Assembly (NCBI GenBank): GCA_964035795.1
Contig: OZ038320.1
Location: 5,173,395 to 5,237,394, forward strand
Reading direction: 5' to 3'
DNA length: 64,000 nucleotides
Origin: Pterobdella sp. o SKG-2022
Lineage: Eukaryota; Annelida; Clitellata; Hirudinida; Piscicolidae
Every line of letters begins with the position of its first letter. Position 1 is the first letter of the stretch. Position numbers and translations under genes: made by a program. A model generated the notes under the pieces. It was not told the DNA's origin. It worked only from the letters and a program-made list of their open reading frames with translations, and made no database searches. Of this stretch, positions 1-64,000 are shown one piece after another.

Positions 1-476
1 ATGGTCGTATAAATATAGTCGCGGAAAACTAATTTTGGTCTCATTTGAATAGATTAAAATAAATATCTGAATTGAAAACATGCTTCAGACAACACATTAC
101 AGTTCGTAGGCTTTTGGAATCATACAACAAAGAAGAACTTCCAAATTCTGGTACTTTTGTTTGAATTCTCAATCTTGTTCCATTCTGGCATATTCAAAAC
201 TTAAAAAAAAAATTTTTAGTAGCACACTCAACTCTATATTCTATCACAATTATTATCATTTAATTGAAAAGCTTTTGCGTAGTATATGGTAAGTACGAAA
301 AGTTACTCTTGAACAAGAAAAAAGGTTCTAAATGTTGAAATTTGAACATTCAAAAACAAAAATCAATCCCATGAAAAAAAAAATTTTTGGCTTGAAATAA
401 ATTTTTTTAATTCTATTCTCATGAAAATTTAATTGATTTTCGTTTTAATATTCATATTAAATTGTTAAAACTACAG
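1..476. other. Intron or upstream DNA of the channel gene
   Basis: AT-rich DNA left of the first recognisable exon of the plus-strand channel gene. No coding exon was recognised. The signal peptide and the first part of the extracellular domain must lie upstream of the window, because the first visible exon begins inside the ligand-binding domain with a split codon. Confidence 0.6.
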
Positions 477-4020
<3,544 letters not shown>

Positions 4021-4959
4021 TTATCTTCACTATTTTTTAAACTTCTATTATTTTTTTTTAATTTCATTTTTGTATAAAATTCATATAAAACGACTCTGCT
4101 CAATATAAAACAATGTACGATTATAAAGCAAAAGTTCTAACAAAAAAAAACAAGATTCACATAAACAATAGTCTTGCTTAACTACCGTATTTCTTGTAGA
4201 TCTCTTTTGCTACTAAAATCCCCCTCCAAATCTTAAAACTTATCATCCTAGTTCAAAAAACTAACATTGAGTTGATAACTCCCAAAAAAAGGATGGACGT
4301 ACATCATAACCCAAAAACAGTCTCGCACTTTTGATACAAGTTTTATTGCAACTATCCTAACCAGAGAATCTTGGAGGTATGAAAAATAACGCTGAAAATA
4401 AAGCTAAGCAACTTGATTCATTCAAGCAATTGCACTTGGAAAGATTCCTTCAAACAAACCATGGAAAAAAATCTGATTATTAACACAAGAGAAGATTTTA
4501 AAAATTTTATTGAAATAGTTTTTAAAACCAAAAATACGAAATAAAGAATATTCATAAGAAATGAATAAAAGTTTGAAACTTAGAATTTTAGATTACATAT
4601 AACCTCAACAATAATTTTGAACGGCACCTACAGTGAAAAATAGATTCAACTGAAAGAATGATACAAAATGAGTTAAATGCAGGTACAAACGGTAATGCTA
4701 CCAGCAATATAATATTACAAACGTCAATAAAAAATCATCCGATCAACTAGTTTCAATTGTTCAAAAAAAGCATTTAAATATAAAATATTTATCTAACGAA
4801 ATTGATATTGCTAAAAAAGTAATGTTGTCGATAGCAGAAAAATAATAATAATTATTATTATAATAATAATGTTTGCTTTAGCGCTTTACAAACTGACTTT
4901 CATTCATCCCTAATAATAATAATAATAAAATGATGCTATCAGTAAAAGTAAATAATGCG
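4021..4959. other. Convergent intergenic interval
   Basis: 939 bases between the channel stop codon and the minus-strand WDR81 stop codon. Both 3' UTRs must end here. No coding exon is seen. The stretch at 4871-4895 (TTTGCTTTAGCGCTTTACAAACTG) resembles the SINE/LINE tail motif seen at 3105-3140 and is flanked by ATT/AAT repeats. Confidence 0.6.
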
Positions 4960-21249
<16,290 letters not shown>

Positions 21250-24200
21250 TAAAAACGTTAATAATTTTACAAAAAAAAATTAAAATTCTATCTATTTATT
21301 ATTTCAAAGCTAAAAAACCCATGACAATTTTTGGTGCTCTTGTAAGTCAACTTTTACTTAGTGGGCGTTTCATTTATATTAATCGAAAATCTTTTGATTT
21401 TCCTTAAAACTTGATTGTTTTAACTGAATAATTTTTATGAATTATTCATTTAGATATTGTTTAAATTCAAATAAATTTTTTTTTATTGAAAAAATTATCA
21501 ATTTTCATCTTCGATAACTGATTTTTCAATGCTCATTCAATAGTTTGGTTGAAACTTTGTGAAAAATAAAAAAATGATGCAATTTGCATAAAAATCACAG
21601 TTCTAAATTTCAAGTTATTTATTTTGACGTGCTCAATCAGATCATCACATAAGACATTGTGAAATGTAATTTGACTTGTTAAACCTACCACACAAACACT
21701 TCACGCTTACTATACAAAAAATAACGTTTTTTTCACAGACCAATAATTTAACACTGTCAGGTTTAACACTGCCATTCCTTCTATGAATTTCTCTTCCACT
21801 GCGCCAAAGATTATTGCAAAAAAAAACACGAAAGAAGCGTTAGAAGCAAATGAGATTGGAGAAATGTAAATGTTGTTGACTCTAAATGATTTAGTTTTGA
21901 TCTTTCTTCATAATGGGTTTTCTTGACTTAGTTAATGATAACACGAGCAACAATTTCACGGAGAATCATTGAATGAAACGGTGAGAACTGTCCAAAAAAA
22001 GAGCAATATGACTGACTAAATTTTAAGTTCGAACGGATCAAATGGTTGCGAGTAACGTGACTAAGATCAGCCCCTTACCCTTTTTAGCACACAAAATAGG
22101 AGTGTATCATTAACGCTTTGTGAATGTCTTATGAGTTGAATATTGAATATCTGCTTTTGCTGTTTGAAAATAAAGATTTAATAGTAAAAAACTACGATAT
22201 TGGATTATAAGTTATTTTTAAATTTTCAAAAAAAAATTTTGCAACAAGATAAGACACTCATTCATACATAAAACTAAGCGACAAACTTTTTCCAAAATAG
22301 CAAGGTAATTGATTGATCTGCTAAATCTTTTGATCTTGCTTTAATGAAGATCTATTGAAAATTATTTGTTATTGAGTTGACAGAAATAAAAAAACTGCGT
22401 ATACAGACTCAAAAAAACGTGATTTAAAAGATTAACAGAATAATTACAAAAGCCCCATTTTTGTGGAAAAAAAGGTGCTCAAATAATTGGAAGATTGAAA
22501 AAATTCAAATGAAGTTTGCACAAAAATTCTAAATTTTAACAGCAAAAAAATTTCGTTCATTGGTTTATTTATATCTGGGTTTGACATTGAGCTCATGTAG
22601 TTAAGATTCCTTCTTGTCAAAGATTGGATAAAAAAATATTGATACTTCTTTATCGTTTTTATTTAACAATCCTTGTTGACAGTAGCAACTGCCCAAAGCT
22701 GTGAACAATGGATTTTGAATTCAAAAATTTACAAAACGAATGTCAGTCTGGGCAAGTCTTCTTATTAAAAAGTCCCCAACGCTTCATACTCAGTTTTATA
22801 TCTTTGCCTCCTTTTCTACTTTTCAGTTATTCATGTGCTATCTCTTTTTAAAGTGGCTCTATATACCTTAGACTCAATATCTCCATGTTTATTCAAATGT
22901 ATTTGAATAAATTTACATACATCTTTTTCTCTTGTCACTATTATTTCTAACCTCGCTTTCACCCTCTGAATCTAGGTTTCATTTTTGACTCTTTTTTCAT
23001 ATAAACTCCTTTCCGGAAAATAATGCTGATGACTCCACCCTAAGCATTTCCATATTTTCTTTTATACATCTTCAGGTGAACTCATACAACTTTTTCTACT
23101 ACAATCCACCCAACTCGATTCAACGAAATTTTCTAAAGGCAGCACTAGCCCGCACAAATAAATTCTATCACATCACCTATTCCCCTTTGACTTTACACAA
23201 GCTTTCCTTTAAAAATAGGCCTACATATGCATTTTTAAATTATATATTCTAATTCACTTTAACTTCTTTTTCCATCTTTCTGAATTCATTCAATTTTAAA
23301 ACCGCTTTGGTTTAAGATCTTCCTTTCGCTCTCAATTTTACATTCTTCTCCAAATTTAATGCTACATCTTCATACATTGGTTTAAGTTTAGAGCTTTTTT
23401 TTTCAAATTTTGTTAATCTTTTTTTTTCGAATCTTTTAATATATATTTTTTCAGTTTTTAAGAAACCTTTTAATATATATTTTTTCAGTTTTTAAGAAAC
23501 CTTGAAAGCTACTCAATGGTCGACAAATTGAAAAGACTAGCTTAGATTTGAATTAAGAATATTCAACAAATCGGTTTTTATGGATATACGTGTTGCGTTT
23601 ATCTGAATAAGGAATGAAATTTTTAAAATCAAAACATGTGATAACCAAGAGAAAATTGATTATTTTAAGACGGAAAATATCTAAATTTTTAAAAGACAAT
23701 TATGCTGAAAGAAATGACTTCCCTTGAATTGTTTTTTTGGAAAATAGTTAATGTTTTTCAAAAAGTCTAAGATTCCAGAAAACACATTTTCACGTAAATA
23801 TTAACTAGTTCTGTATGATTTCATTTTTTACACATGTGTACAAGCGATTTTCAATTTTTTCAAAACTGAAAATAGTTTTTTGTTTGAAGTTAAAATGAAC
23901 ATAACTAAAAATTATTATTGATTCATTGATTATTTCAAACAAAAAATTTTTCAAACTTTCTATGAGAGAATTTCAAAGTTTTAATTTTTTTCCACAAATC
24001 TTTCTTAGTGTTATAGATCATAATTGATATTAGGAAGAAAAATCTTTATTTAACAAGCTCGATTTTAAAATTTATTTTGCCACAATTCAAAAAAATAGTA
24101 TATAAAAGTTTAAATAAATGTAACTTAGACAATTAATTAACATATTCGCAAATCTACCATCTCTCATCAAATATATACTGTATCAAATGCTTGTATCTTG

Positions 24201-24420
24201 TTCAAGGATCTTGCTCCAATGTTATTTTAAAATTGCTTGTTTCTTTCTGGTCATTTAACTTGAAAAAATTACTCAGATTTTTAATTTTACTATAAAAAGA
24301 TTACGCCATTTTCTACATTTCGTATCGCTTGATAGTTATCTTTTGAAAAAAAAAACAAAGGTGTTATTTTAACATAAAAAATTTTTTAGAACCAAGTAAA
24401 AACTTGGTTAATTCAGTAAA
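21250..24420. other. Divergent intergenic region between WDR81 and calcineurin A
   Basis: About 3.2 kb separating the two start codons, so it should hold both 5' UTRs and promoters. I see no convincing coding exon and no clear core promoter motif. A 34-bp unit is perfectly duplicated at 23433-23500. Confidence 0.6.
23433..23500. repeat. Perfect 34-bp tandem duplication
   Basis: The unit starts CTTTTAATATATATTTTTTC and ends AGTTTTTAAGAAAC. It occurs twice back to back with no mismatch, about 0.9 kb upstream of the calcineurin A start codon. Lack of divergence suggests a recent duplication or an assembly duplication. Confidence 0.9.
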
Positions 24421-58284
<33,864 letters not shown>

Positions 58285-59130
58285 TCACCGCATTAATATT
58301 ATTATTGTTATTATTGTTTTTTTTTATTTATTTTGTTATTCTTATTATGGTTTTATTCTCTTTATGCTTTCATTATTATTATCATTGACTTGTTGTTATT
58401 ATGAGTTTGTTGTTTATAAATTTTTTTGCTTTTTCTAGATTTTATTTTTATTTTTGTGGTTATATTATGTTGTTCTTTTCATGATTGATATGAAGTTTGT
58501 CATTTTTGCGTTTCGATCCATCAAGATTGCAAGTTTGGTCGTTTAAAGTGTTATTCTTCATTGTTCACTTTTTTTTTCGTTCTTCTTCAAACCACTATCA
58601 ATTATTTTTAGTTTATTATTTCGATTATTCTATTATTTTCATTGTTGTTATTGTTATTATTACATCATGAAGTTTCTGATTGAATTTGAGGCAAAATTTT
58701 GCACTGATGTGTTTCAAGCTCAACAAGTTGCTTTATAACAATAATAATTTTTATTAATATTTTTAGTTTTACCATAGCTATTTTACTCATTATTATTCTT
58801 TTTTTTTGTGATCATTTCATCGTTTTACTCTCCAGAAGTTTGCTTACAACTTTGATACTAATTATCATAATGTGTAATTATGTACGTTGGAATCTTTCGC
58901 CGTTAGTTTTGGCTTTTAGTTGACCACAAGAAGTTTTACTATTATGTTTCTCCTCCATCCTTCGATCAATCATTTTGTATTGTTTATATTTTTCAAGTTT
59001 TTTCTAAGTTTATACAGTTTTTTGTCAATTTTTTGAATTCTTGTTTGAATCCTTCTCAAGTTTATCTTCCTTGCAGCGTGCTTTGTGCAATATGGTGCAT
59101 GGACTTGGTTGAGAAACTTTCAAGGCATTT

Positions 59131-59355
59131 TTAAAAACTTTCGCTTTTTAAGCTCTTCACATCATCAACCTTATCTAAGTTTGACACTATTCTCCATAGT
59201 TTGACGATTAATTTTCTATACTTCAGAGTTTCATCTTGAAATGAGTCGACCATAGGTCGCCCCTTTTTGGGGTTCGGTTGTTCAATTGATAAATTCCACT
59301 GGGCGCTACTCCATGTGAACTTGAATACATGGATAGCATACATAACATCCGCCAT
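59131..59355 (-). CDS. Unrecognised small ORF, 74 residues
   Basis: Starts MADVMYAIHVFKFTWSS in the context AAGATGGCGG, which fits a strong animal start site, and ends KSLKSESF. It has mixed, protein-like composition, unlike the low-complexity frames around it. I do not recognise the family. It has no membrane segment. It may be a real small gene, the coding part of a longer spliced gene, or a transposon relic. It lies 0.85 kb past calcineurin A on the opposite strand, so it could overlap that gene's 3' UTR in antisense. Confidence 0.25.
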   Translation of the reverse strand: MADVMYAIHVFKFTWSSAQWNLSIEQPNPKKGRPMVDSFQDETLKYRKLIVKLWRIVSNLDKVDDVKSLKSESF

Positions 59356-61349
59356 CTTCTGGTTCTTCTATTTTTTTCCTAACTTTTTAAATTTGGGTTT
59401 TTTAAAGTGTAGCTATATTATTTATTAAAAAATAATTTTCTGTATTCTTAATAAAAGTTAATTTCTTTTTACATAAAACTCTTGAAAAATCAAATTAATT
59501 TATTGAAGTTTCAAATAACACTATTGTAATATGAATTATTCTAGATTTTAATTATCACTCCATCATAGACTAAACATAAAGACTAAATATAAAATAATTT
59601 TTCCTTTTTTGAATTGTTTTTTATTGGGCTAACATGCGATGGCTGATGAATAAGACGTACAAGAATAAAAATAATAGTTATTTTTCTTTTTTTGCTACTT
59701 TGAATATTTTTTTGTCTTTTTTCAATATTTTGTTCATGTTATAAGAGATTTTTATAATCAGATTAAAACCTATCCAATGTTCATTTGATTCCCATCTCAA
59801 TCTCACAGCTTTTTTTATACCTTTTATTTTACATTAATTTTTCAAAATTTATATTTATTTCACAGTAATTAATATTTAAATAATTATTCAATATAAATCT
59901 AATTTATTTTCAACTTTATTGGTTCATTTTATCATGTTTAAAATCAAAAAAAAATGTATAAATTGAAAAATTGTCAAGTTAATAACAATGGCTTATCCCA
60001 GTGACCAACAGTCCTTCTTCCTCTTTTTATGACAACGTTTCAGTTGTGCATGATCATGGTAAACAGATATCTGCACTCTGATGGAATCTATACTACCATG
60101 CCCTTATCACCATCTTTTGGAGGCAAGGGTTTTGCTCCATGTGATCAATTAGACTCATTTTATTTTCGTCTTATAGAGTTGAGCTTTTTCTTGGATTTTT
60201 ACATTTTTAGAACTATAAGTCTATATGTGTGACGTTTATTGCTGAAGGATTTGAGGGGTGATTGATATCTGGGATGATGTTGATGATGATTATCGGTTCT
60301 ATCTGATTGGAACCGACTAAATCATTAAATAGGCATCATCATGCCATTAATTTTCAACTGAGGAGTTTGATTGTTATCGTTAAAAAATTAACGGAGTTAA
60401 GTATGGTAGATGTAGAAAAGGAGCTTGTTGTTAATTGATATTATTCAAAATCTCACTTAATGTTTCATCACTCAACTCTCAAACACCATCACCTTAAAGA
60501 TGTAAGCACTGATTCATATATATTTTTTTATTTTTTTTATTGTTTCAATCATTACTGTGTTTATTGTTTTTTTTTACATTTTATATTATTATTGTTATTA
60601 TGGTCATGATGATGATCATCATATAGATAGGATAGTTATGAGGATGGACTTAATGACGTTGAAACTTGATTTGTGTGACTTACCTTCCAGTTTTGCCGCC
60701 TGTGTCGCCCGCCTTGGCGATTATTTATTGTTATTATTTTTATTTATTTTGTTTATTATTCAACACGATTGCTATTTTATTATTATTGAGAAGCTTATAT
60801 TACTCTTCAAGCCGATATTCTTTCATTAATTCCACCTTTACTTTCTTCAAACAAAAATATTACTTTCAGCATTAATATTCAAATCCAATTTTCATTGGTC
60901 GAATGTTCTAGAAATTGCTAATCCCTCCACATATTTTCGGCTTATTTATGTTTGTGTTGACACTGCAGCTTTGTTGAGGAGAACCTGGCTTGATCAAAAG
61001 AACGAACCGCCAAACACTCTTATCTCATTATTTTTCTTATTTTATGTTCTTTATGTTTTTTTTATTTTTTTCTATTTTTATTGCAAATTAGTCATCGAAT
61101 CAAAGCTTTCAATTAATCCATGAATTTTTTGATTCAAACGGTATTAATAATAACTTGAATCGAAATTATACACATTTATTAATTACCTCTATTCATCATA
61201 CTTCTCTATACATCTATCTATTTATCCACTTACCTGTTTTTCTTTTCATAACATGGATGGAATATACTAAGGTAGGACCTTAAGTAAAATAGATGTTGTT
61301 TTTTTATAACTTTTTAGAGACATCATATGTATTTTTTTTCAATATTTTT

Positions 61350-61417
61350 TAACGAAAAACATCAATTAAAAGGAATTTTCAATACACTTATTGAGAATCA
61401 ATTGATGTTTTTCGTTA
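61350..61417. repeat. Short inverted-repeat element
   Basis: Perfect 18-bp arms TAACGAAAAACATCAATT and AATTGATGTTTTTCGTTA, separated by 32 bases. Possibly a small MITE or a structured regulatory hairpin. The only copy noticed in this window. Confidence 0.6.
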
Positions 61418-62986
61418 CAAGATGTTTTTTATTATTTCAACAAATAACATTTTTGTGGATCTACTGAGCAACACTCTTATCTCGTCCTTCTAAACCCTTT
61501 CCGATTTTGTTATAATGATTGATAATCTGGACATTGAGTTGTACCAATTCCACCATTCAGCTTCGCTGGTGGAAATTGAATATGGATTCTTACTGGATGT
61601 TTCTTCTCCGTTTCGAGGGTCTTCAAGACCATTCACCTAATCCTCTTTTAATTTGATTAGATCTCTCTTCTGCTGTCATGAGTTTATACCCTCGGGTTTA
61701 GCAGCTTAAAGTTTAGGTTTCTTCACTCCGTTTGAAAAATATGTGGATGGGGATTCTGTTCCACTTTTAGTCTTGAAGTCAATGGGGACTATTGTATTTT
61801 TAATTTCGTATCTCCTATGGATAAAATTGTTTCTTCTGAATTCAAAACACTCATGACAAGTAATATCCGTCAATTATTTACAATTGTCGTTTTAAATGAT
61901 ATTTGTCGTAATGATGTTTCCTTAATTTTTATCGTAAAATGAAAAAGATCTTAGATAAATATATAGGAAAAATATATGTATCTAAAATCTTTTTCGTTTT
62001 GAGATAAAAAATTGAATTTGAAAAAAAATACATAAGAAATCTTTAAAATTGTTATGATGTATCTCCATCCATCTATCTATCCGTCTATCAAACATCCTAT
62101 TCACTTTTATCTCTTTTTATTTTAAAAAATCAAATTTTTTGCGCATAGTTGATTTGAATTTAAAAAATTTTTGATATTTTGTGTGTAAATCCAATGGAGA
62201 CTGTCGTTACAAGCACGCTTATCCTTCGTTAACTCATGCTTCTTTCATTTCACTAATTCATTTAAAGATTTTATTCTTTATTTTTCATTAATTTTAGTGT
62301 TTTCTTATATTTGTTATTTTTATAATACTAACCATGTTATTTTCAAATTATTTAAAGCGTTTTTCATACATATATTTTATAAATTCGAAGCATTTTCCGA
62401 CAGTTTTACCTTCTTAAAGTAGCTAGAGTAGAAACACTTCATTTCACATTAGGTATAATAACAATAATCATGAGAAAATAATGGTATTAACAATAAAAAA
62501 AATAAAAAAAAGAATAACACAATAAAAATAATAATATAAATAATAACGACATTTTTAACATGCTTTTCATCTCTAATCGAGTCGTTGTTTCGGTTGGTGC
62601 CTCGACGATTTCCATGGTTTGTTAGATCTTGCGGTAGGAATCGCTCTCAATTCTAAATCTCTGGTTTTATATTCTATTCATTATTTTCAATTAACTTTTA
62701 GCATTATTACGTTCATTTTTTTAAATTTAAATTAATGGTTTACAATTACTGATTGTAACTTTATTGTAGAGTGAATCTCACTTTAAACTCTGAAATTCAT
62801 TATTTTTTAATGAATTTTCGTTTAATTTAGTTCTAGAATGATTTTCGGATTTTGTTGCTCAAAGATTTTTCGCGTTTCTCGCCTCTTACGAATCTTTATA
62901 TAGAATCATTTCATAGTCTTTTAATAGAGAAGTCGACTAGTGAATTTATCTATAAATTTTCCACCAATACTGGTCAAGATTTAACG

Positions 62987-63010
62987 TGACGTCAGTTTTT
63001 GACAGCCAAT
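62987..63010. promoter_or_regulatory. CRE palindrome next to a CCAAT box
   Basis: TGACGTCA at 62987-62994 is the full CREB/ATF site. CCAAT follows 11 bases later (63006-63010), and a TATATAG sits near 63049. This combination would suit a plus-strand promoter for a gene right of the window. Evidence is motif only. Confidence 0.3.
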
Positions 63011-64000
63011 AAAATGCAGTTTATTTTTAGATTTGATCCACTTTTTTATATAGATTTTTAAGTTGATAATACTTGAATAAATAAAAAAATAACGTGGACC
63101 ATCAAAAGTGAAAATTCAACTTTGGAGCGGTTGTAAAAGATGAGTTGAAAACTTTTCTGAACGGAGCCCACTTTACGACATAATATACTCCACAATACTA
63201 ATAATCTTTAATTAACCACTACTGAATATTCTTCATTAATTGATAGTTCTATGTTTTTATCCCATTTAATATAGAATGTCTAAATAATTGAATAATATTA
63301 TACCTGAATTTTGAATGTTTTTTACATCCGCTTGACAAACTTTAATCTTTGCAGTTTGTGATTATTTTAATATTTTGTAGAGATTTAAAGAAGTAGAGAT
63401 TTGTGTATGTGACTTTATCAATTAATCTTTTATAAACTTATTTGCTTATATTATACTAACAATAAAAATAGTATTATTATTATTATCAAATTATTGTTTT
63501 AATTTATTATTACTACTTATTGATATTTGTGATAAAGTATTAGTTTTGAATGTTCTGTTCAGATATTTACTTTTTTCAATTGTATCACTATTAATTATTA
63601 AAATTATCAGTATTCTAAATTTGTGAGTTTTAATTGCTAATAAAAAGCTTAAAATAATTATCAAAATCTTCGAAAAATATTCTTCTAATTATTAATATTA
63701 ATGTTATTGTGATTCTTCATAGTAGAACTTTTCTGTCAGTAGTTTCAATATCATTCTTATTAGTAATATTACAGTAAGGATATTATTAAACTTAAAAGCT
63801 CCGTTTGTTAGACGTTTCTCTATTGTAATTACCATTAGCAAACTCGTCAGTTTTTTTCAAACGATTCACATTAAAAAATAACTTTTATTGTAAATATTTA
63901 AAAAACTCAATTTTTAGCATTAGCTTCGACACCTATATTTTGACAGCCATGCAATTCGGATCTAAACTCGTGTTCAAATAGGAAACCAAAGTTGAATCAT

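Larger units (their letters stand above)
58285..64000. other. Downstream intergenic region
   Basis: About 5.7 kb after the calcineurin A stop codon, which includes its 3' UTR. No conserved gene was recognised. It contains a small minus-strand ORF (59131-59355), a GC-rich patch (60684-60720), a hairpin element (61350-61417), a family B relative (about 61930-62030), a more complex stretch at about 61440-61800 with no recognisable coding, and a CRE/CCAAT cluster (62987-63010). Confidence 0.5.

Overview
This is eukaryotic, animal-type genomic DNA. It is very AT-rich, its genes are interrupted by many GT-AG introns, and microsatellites (ATT, GATA, AC, AGT) and degenerate retroelements are common. 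One 200-base assembly gap lies at 31301-31500. The gene families, the tRNA-derived SINE and two LINE copies suggest an invertebrate. A lophotrochozoan such as an annelid is my best guess, but the window cannot prove it.

Three conserved genes can be reconstructed exon by exon with consistent splice phase. (1) 477-4020, plus strand: the 3' part (12 exons, about 354 codons) of an anion-selective Cys-loop receptor subunit closest to glycine receptors. Its N-terminus lies left of the window. (2) 21249 down to 4960, minus strand: a complete WDR81 gene with 27 exons and 2112 codons, encoding an N-terminal region, a BEACH domain, a long middle region and C-terminal WD40 repeats. It converges on gene 1, with 939 bases between the two stop codons. 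(3) 24421-58284, plus strand: a complete calcineurin A (PP2B catalytic subunit) gene with 13 exons and 472 codons, spread over 34 kb because of long introns, one of them 12.8 kb. It diverges from WDR81 across about 3.2 kb.

The remainder is intron and intergenic DNA. It holds a tRNA-derived SINE, a 2.3-kb LINE insertion with a 13-bp target-site duplication and poly(A) tail, a second 5'-truncated LINE, at least two families of short inverted-repeat (MITE-like) elements, a 24-bp minisatellite and several long microsatellites. No fourth conserved gene was recognised in 58285-64000. That stretch holds one unrecognised small minus-strand ORF and a CRE/CCAAT cluster that could be a promoter.

The three genes are not an operon. 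They act separately: fast inhibitory neurotransmission, endosomal phosphoinositide control with autophagy, and calcium-dependent dephosphorylation. The most interesting leads are a possible 36-nt in-frame cassette exon in calcineurin, an 18-nt microexon and an unusual pore residue in the channel, and a frame-determining 59-nt WDR81 exon whose ends can form a hairpin over its splice sites.
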